Assembly (NCBI GenBank): GCA_019637175.1
Contig: JAHBWD010000046.1
Coordinates: forward strand, 1-64,000
DNA: 64,000 nucleotides
Source of the DNA: Labilithrix sp.
Lineage (GTDB): Bacteria; Myxococcota_A; Polyangia; Polyangiales; Polyangiaceae
Direction: 5' to 3'
The position numbers were made by a program, and so were the translations under genes. Under the pieces are notes generated by a model. The model saw only the letters and a list, made by a program, of their open reading frames with translations. It was not told the origin of the DNA and did no database searches. Position 1 is the first letter of the stretch; the number at the start of each line of letters is the position of its first letter. Shown here one piece after another: positions 1 to 9,300 of the stretch.

Positions 1-1284
1 AACGCGGACGTCGAGCGTCCCCGTGACGTCGTCGGTGGACGCGACGACGCCGGTGAACACCTTGTGCGACTCGAAGCTCGGCGTCCCTTCGAATGCGGGG
101 ACCGAGGCTTGCGGCTTCTTGTTCTTCGCCGACGCGACGCTCGTGGTCTTGAGGGGACCGACGAGCCCGTGACGCTTGTCGTAGGCTTGGAGGTTCTCAC
201 GCAGCGCCTTGCGCGCCGCCGCCTGGAGGCGCGGATCGATCGTCGTCGTGATGGTAAAGCCGCCGCGCGGGCCGCGATCGGGCTCGAGCTCGAGGAGCAT
301 CTTCTTCGCGATCGAGACGGCCTCGGGCGCGAGCTCGCTGTCGGTCTCGTGCGCCGGCGCGAGCCGCACCGACTCGTCTTTCGCCGCTTCGTACTGCGCG
401 TCGTTGAGGAAGCCCTTGTCGTGCATCTGCTGGAGCACGAAGGCGCGCCGCACGAGCGAGCGCTTGAGATCGCGCTTGGGCGAGTAGATCTCCGGGCCCG
501 CGGGGATGCCGGCGAGCATCGCGGCCTCGGCGATGGTGAGCTCGCGCGCGGGCTTGCCGAAGTTGTAGCGCGCCGCCTCCTCGATGCCGTAGCGGCCGGA
601 GCCGAAGTAGATGTGGTTGAGATAGAGTTCGAGGATCTTGTCTTTGCGCCGACGGCGCCCCTCTTCGTCGCCGCCGCACGTCGGGCAGAGCTCCTGCTCG
701 AGGCGCCGCGCGAGGAGCGCCTCGCGCATCTTGCGGTCGTACGTGCGCTCGGTCGTCTCGAGCAGGATGTTCTTCACGACCTGCTGGGTGATCGTCGAGC
801 CGCCCTGCCGCGTGCGCCCGGAGCGCAAGTTGACGACGAACGCGCGCGCGATGCCGAGGTAGTTGAGGCCTTCGTGGTTGTAGAAGTTCGCGTCTTCGGC
901 GGCGAGGACCGCGAGCTTCACGTGCGGCGGCAGCTCGTCGATGCTGACCACGGTGCGGCGCTCGGTGAAGAGCTCGGCGAGCAGCGTTCCGTCGCGGGCG
1001 ACGACGCGGGTGACCTGCGAAGGGTGATACCCGCGTTCGAGCTCGCTCACGCTCGGCAGCTTCGCCTCGTAGTGGCGGATCATCATCCAAGCCGCGACGA
1101 GCCCGGCGATCGCGAGCGCGGCGGCCGCGACGGCGAGGCGCTTGCCCCAGCGGATCGCGACGTCGAGCCGCGATCGCGTCGGCGTGGGGGTCTTCTTCTC
1201 GGGAGCCTTCGGAGCCTCGGGATCGGAGGCGGACGGGGTCTTCGCGCGCACGTTCTTGGGAACGCTCGACGAGGAAGAGCTCAT
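1..1284 (-). CDS. Class A penicillin-binding protein 1A, 3' part cut by window edge
   Basis: Bifunctional peptidoglycan glycosyltransferase/transpeptidase; 428 codons are visible and the C-terminal transpeptidase core lies outside the window. A Ser/Pro/Lys-rich cytoplasmic tail (1-47) precedes one membrane segment (about 49-68). The GT51 domain follows with the catalytic motif AAEDANFYNHEG (Glu129), the QGGSTITQQ motif (159-167) and the KILELYLN segment (215-222). The start is the ATG at 1284; no other good start lies near. Odd: about 15 extra residues (198-214) with a CPTCGG pair (Cys199, Cys202) sit inside the glycosyltransferase domain, between ARRLE and KILELYLN, where homologues have only a short turn. 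Family assignment is firm; the PBP1A subclass is inferred from domain order. Confidence 0.93.
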   Translation of the reverse strand, partial: MSSSSSSVPKNVRAKTPSASDPEAPKAPEKKTPTPTRSRLDVAIRWGKRLAVAAAALAIAGLVAAWMMIRHYEAKLPSVSELERGYHPSQVTRVVARDGTLLAELFTERRTVVSIDELPPHVKLAVLAAEDANFYNHEGLNYLGIARAFVVNLRSGRTRQGGSTITQQVVKNILLETTERTYDRKMREALLARRLEQELCPTCGGDEEGRRRRKDKILELYLNHIYFGSGRYGIEEAARYNFGKPARELTIAEAAMLAGIPAGPEIYSPKRDLKRSLVRRAFVLQQMHDKGFLNDAQYEAAKDESVRLAPAHETDSELAPEAVSIAKKMLLELEPDRGPRGGFTITTTIDPRLQAAARKALRENLQAYDKRHGLVGPLKTTSVASAKNKKPQASVPAFEGTPSFESHKVFTGVVASTDDVTGTLDVRV

Positions 1285-1456
1285 CCTGGGTTTCGACGGC
1301 GGAGGGCGGTCCGACAAGGCGCCCAGCATACCGCCGCGCACACACTCGACGCTACAGAGGGCGCCGATCCAGAGCTCGGCCGCGACGTCTCGCCCCTCCG
1401 AGCGTTCGCGCCGTCGCACGCGAAGAGCGCGACGACGAGGCCGGCGACGCGCGCCC

Positions 1457-2848
1457 TCACTCGAGACCGTGCTCTCGCAGCTTGTTGTAGAGCGTGCGGC
1501 GGCTCACCTCGAGCAGGCGCGCGGCGCGCGTGCGGTTGTTGTTCGTCTGCGCGAGCGCCTGGACGAGCGCGTCGCGCTCCGTCTCCTTGCGCCGCGAATC
1601 CAGAGACAGCGCGTCCGAAATCGGCGTGGAGGCCGGCGCGTCGTCGCTCGACGAGCTCGCCGTCTTCGCGCGCGCCGGGCGCGGCGTGCGCGACAGCTCG
1701 CGCTCGACGTCGGTCTTGCGGATCGTCGTCTCGTCGGCGAGCACGACGAGGCGCTCGACGAAGTTCTGGAGCTGCCGCACGTTGCCGGGCCACGGGTGGG
1801 TCGCGAGCAGCGACACGGCGTCGTCGTCGATGCGCAAGCCCGCGCGCCCGCAGCTCTTGGCGAGCGTCACCACGAAGTGGCGCGCGAGGCGCGCGACGTC
1901 GTCGCCCCGCTCGCGGAGCGGCGGGACGGTGATGGGCACGACCGCGAGCCGGTAGAAGAGATCCTCACGGAAGTCGCCCGAGGCGATCATCGACTCGAGA
2001 TCGCGATGCGTCGCCGCGATGACGCGCACGTCGACGCGGATCGTCTGCGTTCCGCCGACGCGCTCGAGCTCTCGCTCCTGGAGCACGCGGAGGAGCTTCA
2101 CCTGCACCGAGCGCGGGACGTCGCCGATCTCGTCGAGGAAGAGCGTTCCCTTGTGCGCGAGCTCGATGCGGCCGGGCTTGCGCTGCGCTGCGCCGGTGAA
2201 CGCGCCGCGTTCGTGGCCGAAGAGCTCGCTCTCGAGGAGCGTCTCGGGCAGCGCCGCGCAGTTCACGCTCACGAAGGGCTCTTCCTTGCGCGGGCTCGAC
2301 TCGTGGAGCGCTCGCGCGACGAGCTCCTTGCCCGTGCCCGTCTCTCCTCGCACGAGCACGGTGCTCGCCGTCGGCGCGACCTTCCGGAGCGTCGCGAAGA
2401 CCTCCTTCATCGGCGCCGAGTCGCCCACGAAGCTTCGATCCGAGAGCAGCGGCGGCGCCGCCGCGCGCGCGAGCTTCGAGCCGGCGAGCGCCTTCTCCAC
2501 CACGTAGCCGATCTCGTCCTTGTCGAACGGCTTCTGAACGAAGTCGGCCGCGCCCCTGCGCATCGCGTCGACGGCGAGCGCGACCGAGCCGTGCGCCGTG
2601 AGGAGCACGACGGGGAGCCCCGGGAAGCGCGCGCCGACGTGATCGAGCAGCGCCATCCCGTCCATGCCCGGCATCCGGACGTCGGACAGGACGAGATCGA
2701 ACGGCCGTGCTTCGAGCGCGGCGACGGCCTCCTCCGCGGACGCGACGTGGCTCGCCGCGAAGCCTCGCTGCTCGAGCAGCGCGACCAGAACCTTCCCGAT
2801 CGCCTCATCGTCGTCGACCACCAGGACGTCGGCGCCGGCGTTCCCCAT
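1457..2848 (-). CDS. NtrC-family sigma-54-dependent response regulator
   Basis: 463 aa with three domains in order. The receiver (about 7-120) has the acidic pair Asp12/Asp13, phosphoacceptor Asp56 in LVLSDVRMPG and Lys105. The AAA+ sigma-54 interaction domain (about 139-365) has Walker A GETGTGKE (168-175), GAFTGA (215-220), which contacts sigma-54, and Walker B LFLDE (236-240). A Fis-type helix-turn-helix (RTRAARLLEVSRRTLYNKL) ends the protein. It should activate sigma-54 promoters when phosphorylated. I start at the ATG at 2848 because the receiver begins right after it; extending upstream would run into the divergent kinase gene. The neighbouring kinase, 52 bases away, is the likely partner. 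Targets are unknown. Confidence 0.95.
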   Translation of the reverse strand: MGNAGADVLVVDDDEAIGKVLVALLEQRGFAASHVASAEEAVAALEARPFDLVLSDVRMPGMDGMALLDHVGARFPGLPVVLLTAHGSVALAVDAMRRGAADFVQKPFDKDEIGYVVEKALAGSKLARAAAPPLLSDRSFVGDSAPMKEVFATLRKVAPTASTVLVRGETGTGKELVARALHESSPRKEEPFVSVNCAALPETLLESELFGHERGAFTGAAQRKPGRIELAHKGTLFLDEIGDVPRSVQVKLLRVLQERELERVGGTQTIRVDVRVIAATHRDLESMIASGDFREDLFYRLAVVPITVPPLRERGDDVARLARHFVVTLAKSCGRAGLRIDDDAVSLLATHPWPGNVRQLQNFVERLVVLADETTIRKTDVERELSRTPRPARAKTASSSSDDAPASTPISDALSLDSRRKETERDALVQALAQTNNNRTRAARLLEVSRRTLYNKLREHGLE

Positions 2849-2900
2849 CGCCCGAGCATAGCCGCGCACCTGCCGGGCGAGGCAAGATGGACGTGAGGCG
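2849..2900. promoter_or_regulatory. Divergent intergenic promoter region of the two-component pair
   Basis: Only 52 bases separate the response regulator start (minus) from the histidine kinase start (plus), so both promoters must lie here or within the 5' ends of the genes. I see no convincing -35/-10 or -24/-12 element; the assignment rests on gene arrangement. Confidence 0.4.
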
Positions 2901-4370
2901 ATGAAGGAGCTCCGGGACTGGATGGCCCTCGTGGCCGCGATCGGCCACCTGTCGCTCGCCGTGACGGCGCTGGCCGCCGGGCGCAAGAGCCCTCTCGCGC
3001 GCCCCGTCGCGGCCCTCTGCTTCACGCTCTTCGGCTGGAACTTCGCCACGCTCGGGCGTCACGTGTTCGGCGCCGACGCGTTCAGCGTGCTCGACGGGAC
3101 GTTCACCGCGCTCACGCCCGTGGCCTCGCTCGAGGTCGTCCTCGCGTTCGTCGGCGCGGGTCGGCGTCAGCGCGTGGCGCGACGCGTGTTCTGGGCCTAC
3201 TTCGGTCTCCTGGCCGCGAGCACGCTCGGCGGAACCTTCTCCGATCGACTCCGCGCCTGGGCCGACGAGCCCGCGTGGGCGGCGGCGTTCCTCGGCGGTT
3301 GGCTCCCGATCGTGATCTTCCAGGTCGTCCTCCTCGTTCGCCACCTCGGCGCGACGACCGACGCCGCGGAGAAGGCGCGCGCGCGCACGGTGCTCGCGGC
3401 GCTCGCGATCGCCTCGTCGTTCGGCACGAGCGACATCGCGCACGGCCTCGGCCTCCCGCTCCCCTATCTCGGATCGATCGGCACGATCATCGCGGCCGCG
3501 CTGCTCACGACGTGCGCGGTGCGATTCGAGCTCTTCGAGCGCAACGTCTCGGCGCGCACGTGGGTCTACGTGATCGGGATGATCAGCGCGTTCGTGGTCG
3601 TCTATCTCGTCGTGTTTCGCGCGTTCGCGGGCAGCCTCGCCGTTCAGGCCTTCGCCAGCGCCGTCGTCACGCTCCTCGTCGTCGCCGTCGCGCGCGAGCT
3701 CGGCGTGGCGTTCAGCGAGTCGCGAGAGCGTGATCAGCGGCTCGTCGTCCTCGGCCGCTTCTCCGCCCAGATGGCGCACGACATCAAGGGACCGATCACC
3801 GCGCTGCTCGGGGCGACGCAGGTGCTCGAGGGAGAGGCCGACGACGCCACGCGCAAGGAGCTGCTCGCGCTCGCGGCCGACCAGGCCAAGCGCATCACTG
3901 CCATCGTCGACCGCTACGATCGGATGGCGCGCATCGAGCCGCGGCCCACGCTCGTGCGCGTGAACGAGCTCGCTCGCTCGGTCGCGCGCGCGCACGGCAT
4001 CGCCGACGCGTCGATGCGCCTCGACCCGAGCGATCCGGAGTGCGAGGCCGATCGCGATCTGCTCGAGAGCGCCCTCGAGAACGTCGTGCGCAACGCCGTC
4101 GAGGCGACGGGTGAGGGCGGCGACGTCCGCATCGAGACCGAGCGCGACGGCCATCGCGGCGGCGTCGTGCTTCGCGTCCGCGACAAGGGACCGGGCATGG
4201 ACGCGCGCCAGCGCGAGCGCGCGTTCGAAGACTTCTTCACCACCAAGGCGGAAGGCAGCGGCCTCGGGCTCGCGTTCGTTCGCCGCGTGCTCGACGCGCA
4301 CGGGGGCAACGTGCACCTGACGAGCGAGCTCGGCGTCGGCACGACCGTGGAGCTGCGATTGAGCTCGTAG
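2901..4370 (+). CDS. Membrane sensor histidine kinase
   Basis: 489 aa. The first ~260 residues hold about seven to eight hydrophobic segments with short loops, a membrane sensor with no obvious extracytoplasmic domain. A HisKA dimerisation domain follows, with the phosphorylated His293 in FSAQMAHDIKGPITALLG. The HATPase_c domain has an N-box (ENVVRNAVEAT), G1 (VRDKGPGMD), F-box (FEDFFTTK) and G2 (GSGLGLAFV), ending at LRLSS. It would autophosphorylate and pass phosphate to Asp56 of the divergently encoded NtrC-type regulator. The stimulus cannot be read from the sequence. The CocE-type hydrolase gene starts 25 bases downstream on the same strand and may share the transcript. Confidence 0.93.
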   Translation: MKELRDWMALVAAIGHLSLAVTALAAGRKSPLARPVAALCFTLFGWNFATLGRHVFGADAFSVLDGTFTALTPVASLEVVLAFVGAGRRQRVARRVFWAYFGLLAASTLGGTFSDRLRAWADEPAWAAAFLGGWLPIVIFQVVLLVRHLGATTDAAEKARARTVLAALAIASSFGTSDIAHGLGLPLPYLGSIGTIIAAALLTTCAVRFELFERNVSARTWVYVIGMISAFVVVYLVVFRAFAGSLAVQAFASAVVTLLVVAVARELGVAFSESRERDQRLVVLGRFSAQMAHDIKGPITALLGATQVLEGEADDATRKELLALAADQAKRITAIVDRYDRMARIEPRPTLVRVNELARSVARAHGIADASMRLDPSDPECEADRDLLESALENVVRNAVEATGEGGDVRIETERDGHRGGVVLRVRDKGPGMDARQRERAFEDFFTTKAEGSGLGLAFVRRVLDAHGGNVHLTSELGVGTTVELRLSS

Positions 4371-4395
4371 GCGCGGCGCGGTATTAAGCCCGCCC

Positions 4396-6372
4396 ATGTC
4401 GAGCCGAGCGGTCTTTGCGTGCAGCGCCTTCGCCGCGGCGTGCGCTCTCCTCGGCGCGTGCGGCGAGCCGCGGGCGCCGGATCGCGCCCACGCCGGCCCG
4501 CTCGTCAAGCGCGCGTTCGAAGACGAGTCGCAGGTCGCCGTCGCGCTCCGCGAGCACTACACGAAGTACGAGTACCGGATCCCGATGCGCGACGGCGTGC
4601 ACCTCTACACGCTCGCCTACGTTCCGAAAGACGCCTCGCGCACCTATCCGATCATGCTCAAGCGGACGCCCTACGGCGTCGCGCCCTACGGACCCGACAA
4701 CTTCCCGCCGAAGAGCTCGCGCGTGCAGGGCCGCATCGCCCCGTCGGTGGGCTTCATTCGCGAGGGATACATCCTCGTCCATCAAGACGTGCGCGGGCGC
4801 CTCATGTCCGAGGGCACGTTCGTCGACATGCGGCCGCACGTGCCGGGCAAGGCCAAGGGCCAGACCGACGAGAGCTCCGACGCGTGGGACACGATCGACT
4901 TCTTGGTGAAGAACGTGCCCCAGAACAACGGGCGCGTCGGCGCGTGGGGCATCTCGTACGACGGCTTCTACGCGGCGCACGCCGCGATCGACGCGCACCC
5001 GGCGCTCAAGGCGGTGTCGCCGCAGGCGCCCGTCACCGAGTGCTTCATCGGCGACGACGTTCATCACAACGGCGCGTTCTTCCTCGCCGACAACTTCGGC
5101 TTCTACGCGAGCTTCGGCAAGGCGCGCCCGCGGCTGACGCGCAAGATGGTGTGGGAGAACACGTTCACCGAAGACGTGAGCGACGCGTACGACTTCTTCC
5201 TCTCGCTCGGTCCGATCGCGAACATCGACGCGAAGCTCTTCAAGGGCGAGATCCCGTTCTGGAGCGAGATCATGGCGCACGGCGATCGCGACGCCTGGTG
5301 GCAATCGCGCGACCCGCGTCCGTACTTCCGAGACGTGAAGCCGGCGATCTTGACCGTCGGCGGCTGGTTCGACGCCGAAGATCTCTGGGGAACGCTCGCG
5401 ACGTATCGCGCCTTCGAAGCCCAGAGCTCGAAGGAAGCGGAGAACGTGCTCGTGATGGGGCCGTGGTCGCACGGCGGATGGGTGCGCGACAAGGAGCGCC
5501 AGGGTGACATCACCTTCGGCCAGAAGACGGGGGCGTGGTACCGCGAGGCCGTCGAGCTGCCGTTCTTCGAGCGGCACCTGAAGAACGCGGCGATCGCCGC
5601 GCCCGCCGAGGCGACGATCTTCGAGACGGGCACGAACACGTGGCAGCGCTACCCGACCTGGCCGCCGCCGGGGGCGAAGCGCCAGCCGATGTACCTCCAC
5701 GCCGGCGGCAGGCTCTCTGCGGCGCCGCCTTCGCCCAACGAAGACGCCGCGGGCGCGGACGCGTGGATCAGCGATCCGGCCAAGCCCGTGCCGTATACCG
5801 CGCGTCCGTTGCTCGAGATCGATGCAGACTACATGACCGAAGACCAGCGCTTCGCGGGGCGTCGGCCCGACGTGATGGTCTACGCGACGGGCGATCTCAC
5901 GAGCGACGTGACGCTCGCGGGGCCGCTCGAGGCGGCGCTGTGGGTGACGACCACGGGGACGGACGCGGACTTCGTCGTGAAGCTCGTCGACGTCTATCCT
6001 CAGGATCACGCCGATCCGGATCCGAACCCGACGGGCGCGCGCCTCGGCGGCTACCAGCAGCTCGTGCGCGCCGAGATCATGCGCGGAAAGTATCGCAACA
6101 GCTTCGAGCGCCCCGAGCCGTTCAAGCCCGGCGAGCCGACGCTCGTGAAGCTCGCGGTGAGCGACACGAGCCACACGTTCCGGACGGGGCACCGCATCAT
6201 GGTGCAGATCCAATCGAGCTGGTTCCCCCTCGTCGATCGCAATCCGCAGACCTTCACCGACATCTACAAGGCGAAGGAGTCGGACTTTCGCGCGGCGACG
6301 CACCACGTCCTCCGCACGCCGGCACATCCGTCGTCGCTCGCGATGACGATCGTGCGCGGCGCGCTCCCTTAG
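4396..6372 (+). CDS. CocE/NonD-type alpha/beta hydrolase, lipoprotein
   Basis: 658 aa with an S9/S15-type X-Pro dipeptidyl-peptidase/cocaine-esterase fold: an N-terminal hydrolase domain and a C-terminal jelly roll (DLTSDVTLAGPLEAALWV, then RTGHRIMVQIQSSWFP). The predicted triad is Ser187 in GISYDGF, Asp326 in GGWFDAEDLWG and His359 in GPWSHGGW. The signal peptide ends in LGAC, so Cys22 is probably lipidated and the enzyme sits at the envelope. Family members cleave esters, beta-lactam side chains or Xaa-Pro peptides; the substrate here is unknown. It follows the sensor kinase by 25 bases. Its stop overlaps the stop of the convergent 1699-aa gene by four bases. Confidence 0.92.
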   Translation: MSSRAVFACSAFAAACALLGACGEPRAPDRAHAGPLVKRAFEDESQVAVALREHYTKYEYRIPMRDGVHLYTLAYVPKDASRTYPIMLKRTPYGVAPYGPDNFPPKSSRVQGRIAPSVGFIREGYILVHQDVRGRLMSEGTFVDMRPHVPGKAKGQTDESSDAWDTIDFLVKNVPQNNGRVGAWGISYDGFYAAHAAIDAHPALKAVSPQAPVTECFIGDDVHHNGAFFLADNFGFYASFGKARPRLTRKMVWENTFTEDVSDAYDFFLSLGPIANIDAKLFKGEIPFWSEIMAHGDRDAWWQSRDPRPYFRDVKPAILTVGGWFDAEDLWGTLATYRAFEAQSSKEAENVLVMGPWSHGGWVRDKERQGDITFGQKTGAWYREAVELPFFERHLKNAAIAAPAEATIFETGTNTWQRYPTWPPPGAKRQPMYLHAGGRLSAAPPSPNEDAAGADAWISDPAKPVPYTARPLLEIDADYMTEDQRFAGRRPDVMVYATGDLTSDVTLAGPLEAALWVTTTGTDADFVVKLVDVYPQDHADPDPNPTGARLGGYQQLVRAEIMRGKYRNSFERPEPFKPGEPTLVKLAVSDTSHTFRTGHRIMVQIQSSWFPLVDRNPQTFTDIYKAKESDFRAATHHVLRTPAHPSSLAMTIVRGALP

Positions 6373-9300
6373 CCGGCGAGCTCGGATCCGTCGCGCAACA
6401 GATCCATGATCACCGCGAGCTCCTCGGCGTCGGTGACCGGGACGAGCTCGCGGTTGATCTCGCTCACCGCCGCGACGAGGAGGAAGAGCACGCGCGAGGG
6501 ATGATCGACGAGCCGCCTCAGGCTCGCGTGCTCGACGTTCACCAGCACGCGGCCTTCGTCGGGCTCGTAGCGTACGGGGCGACCCCGCTTGACCTCGGCG
6601 ACGAGGCGGACGGGATCGCCCGTGAGCTTCATGGCGTGGAGGGCGCGCGTGAGATCGGCGGTGAGAGGCGACGCGGCGGGCACCTCGGGGGGAGGGGAGA
6701 TGACGGCGATGACGCGGCGGAAGAGCCCGCGGAAGAATGGGACCTTCGCCCGTAGCGGCTCCTCCGGCTCCTCCGGCGCCGCCGGCGCGATCGCCTCTTC
6801 GACGACGGTCGCGAACGCGCTCACGAGATCGACGGACTCGAAAGGCATCGAGGGCGGCGGCGCCGGCGGATCGCCGATCGCGCGGTCGACCAGCGCCGGA
6901 GCGCGCCGCGCGGCGACGTGCATCAAGATCGGATCCGGTCGATCGCGGGCGAGCTCGGCGATCGGATCCTGATCGGTCCGCGCCCCAAGCAGGTTGAGAT
7001 CCCAGACGTAGGCGGCGAGCGACTCCGCCGCCGCGCGAGGCCTCGCCGCGCGCGTCGCAGCGTGGATGATCGGGCCGAGCCGCCCGAGCACGTGCTCGAA
7101 GACGGCGTCGAGCGCGCCCTCGAGCCGATCCGGAGGAGCGGCGACGTAGAGCCGCCCGTGCACGGGCAGCAGGCGGTGGCGCGTGTTCGCGTCCGCCGGC
7201 AAGAGCGGAGCGCGGAACGGATCGACGAGGCCCTCCGCCTCGACGTGGACGGACGGAGCCTCGGGCCAGCTCGCGTCGAGCCAGAAGACGCCGAGGCAGG
7301 GCGCGACCTTCTCCGTGGGATTTCGCCGCGCCGCGCCCTCGCGTCGAGCGAAGAAGGGGATGCGAAGGCGGATGACGCCGAGCGCGCCGCGCGGGGCCTC
7401 GAGGAGCTCGACGGCGCGCGTCGCGATCACCTGGCGGACGATCCGCTGGATGCGCATCACGTCCGTCCGCTCCGCGATCCCGTCGAAGGCGACCGTCGTC
7501 GCGATGCCGTCGGCGTCGACGACCGCGACCGTGGGCCAGCTCTCCCCGTCGCGGATCGTGCAGAGAGGCCGCATCGTGGTGTGGACGAGGATGCCGCGCG
7601 CGCCGGCGTGCGACGGCGGCAGCACGCCGGCTTCGCCGCGGACGCCTTCGACTTCGAACGCAAACACCGCCATGCACCGCGCGCGCGTCTCGGGCGGAAG
7701 CTCGAGCGACGAGAGCGGCGGCGCCGCGCGTCGCTCGAGGCCGAGCCGCTCGCTCCGCAGGGCCTCGGTGACGTCGTCGATCTTCACGAGCGTCGCGAGC
7801 GCTTGCGTCTCGCTCTCCGAGAGGAAAAAAGTGCCGGGGCGCTGCACCGGCCACGGCGCCGGATCGCGGGTGATCGTCAGGAGGTCGCCCTCGAGGATTT
7901 GGGCGAGCGAGAGGTGCGTCCCGCTGATGGTCGGGAACACGGGCCAGTCGTCGCCGTCCTCGATCCGCGCGCCGCGCCGGATCCCGTCGCACACGAGCTC
8001 CCGCAGGCGATCGCGCACGAACGCCGGCAGCTCGTGCGCGCGCGGCGCCATCGCGCAGAGGTGCTGGCTCGCCGCCCTCGCCAGCTCGGCGGCGATCACG
8101 TCGACGCGGACGTCGCTCGCGCGGAAGATCGCCCGCACGGGCGGTCGCACCGGCGCGACGAACGGCGCGGCGACGCCCCGCGCGTCGACGCGCGAGATCT
8201 CGGCGACCGCTCCCTCGAAGAGCTCGAGCTCTCCTTCGCACTCCGTCGCCCCGAGCTTCGCGAGCGGCGCGCGCAGCAGAGGATGCGCCGGCGTGCCTGC
8301 GAGCCTGGGCGCAGGAACATTGGCGCCGCGCGCGCGCAGCGTCTGTAGCTTCTCGATCGGGATGCTCACGTCGGTGAGGGCGTAGCCCGCGGCGATGAGC
8401 AGGCGCCTTCGCTGGTCGCCCAGCGTACCTTTCGGCAGATGGATCGCCGGCGCGTCGAACGGTGAAGCGTCTTCGCCCCCGCGCCAGGGCGCGTACGCGT
8501 TCGTTCCGATCGAGATCTTCTTGGCGCGCGGCAGCGGCGCCCTCCCGCCTTGCACGGTGGGCCACGTGGCCTTCCGCAGCGTCGCGGTGAGCTTCGAAGC
8601 CAGCGTGGGGTAGGTCTCGAACAGCCTCGTGAGCAGCGCCATCGCGCCTTCGTCGTCGGCGAAGCGATCGCCCTGCGCGATCGTCGTCGCGAGCTCGACG
8701 CACGCGGCGCCGACCGTCGCGCGCGCCCACCGAAGGCCGCTCTCGCTGAGGCCGCTCCACTCGTGCAGGTGCGGCTCGTGCGTGACGTCGATCGTCGAAA
8801 CGAGCGGCAGGTCGGTGATCGGTTGGGTGCCGATCGGACGCCGCCGGTAGAGCACGTCGGCCGGCGCGCCCGTCGCCGGGACGCCGACGGTGTTGCGCGC
8901 GACGACGACGGTGACCGATCCGTGCGGCGTCTCGATCTTTGCCCACGGGATCGCCGGATCGATCGCCGGCTCGGCCCAAGGCGCGCGCGCCATCACCACG
9001 CCCTTCGCGCGCTCGAGGCGCTCGCGGAGGAGCCGCGCCGGCAGCTCGTCGAGGCGCGCGTGCATCGACGAGGCCCAGTCGCGCTCGCTCGAGGGCGCGT
9101 TCTTGCTTCGCGACGCGAGCTTTCGCTTGGCCGTCGCGAGGTAGTCGGCGACGCGCTCGGGATCGAGCTCACCGCTCTCGCATCGCGAGGTGACGAGCTC
9201 GAGGAGCGCATCCTCTTCTCGCGCGAGATCGAGGCTCGAGGTCCACGCCGCTCCGTCGTACGAGGCCGACGGCACGGCCGCGCGATCGTCGACCGCCACG

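Noticed and set aside
2849..3049. N-terminal extension of the response regulator to 3049
   Set aside because: The receiver domain begins right after the ATG at 2848; the extension is antisense to the kinase gene and unlike a receiver.
4384..8979. A 1531-codon minus-strand frame spanning the CocE-type gene and part of the 1699-aa gene
   Set aside because: It is out of frame with the recognisable Hsp90-like protein and antisense to the hydrolase; low-complexity Arg-rich content.
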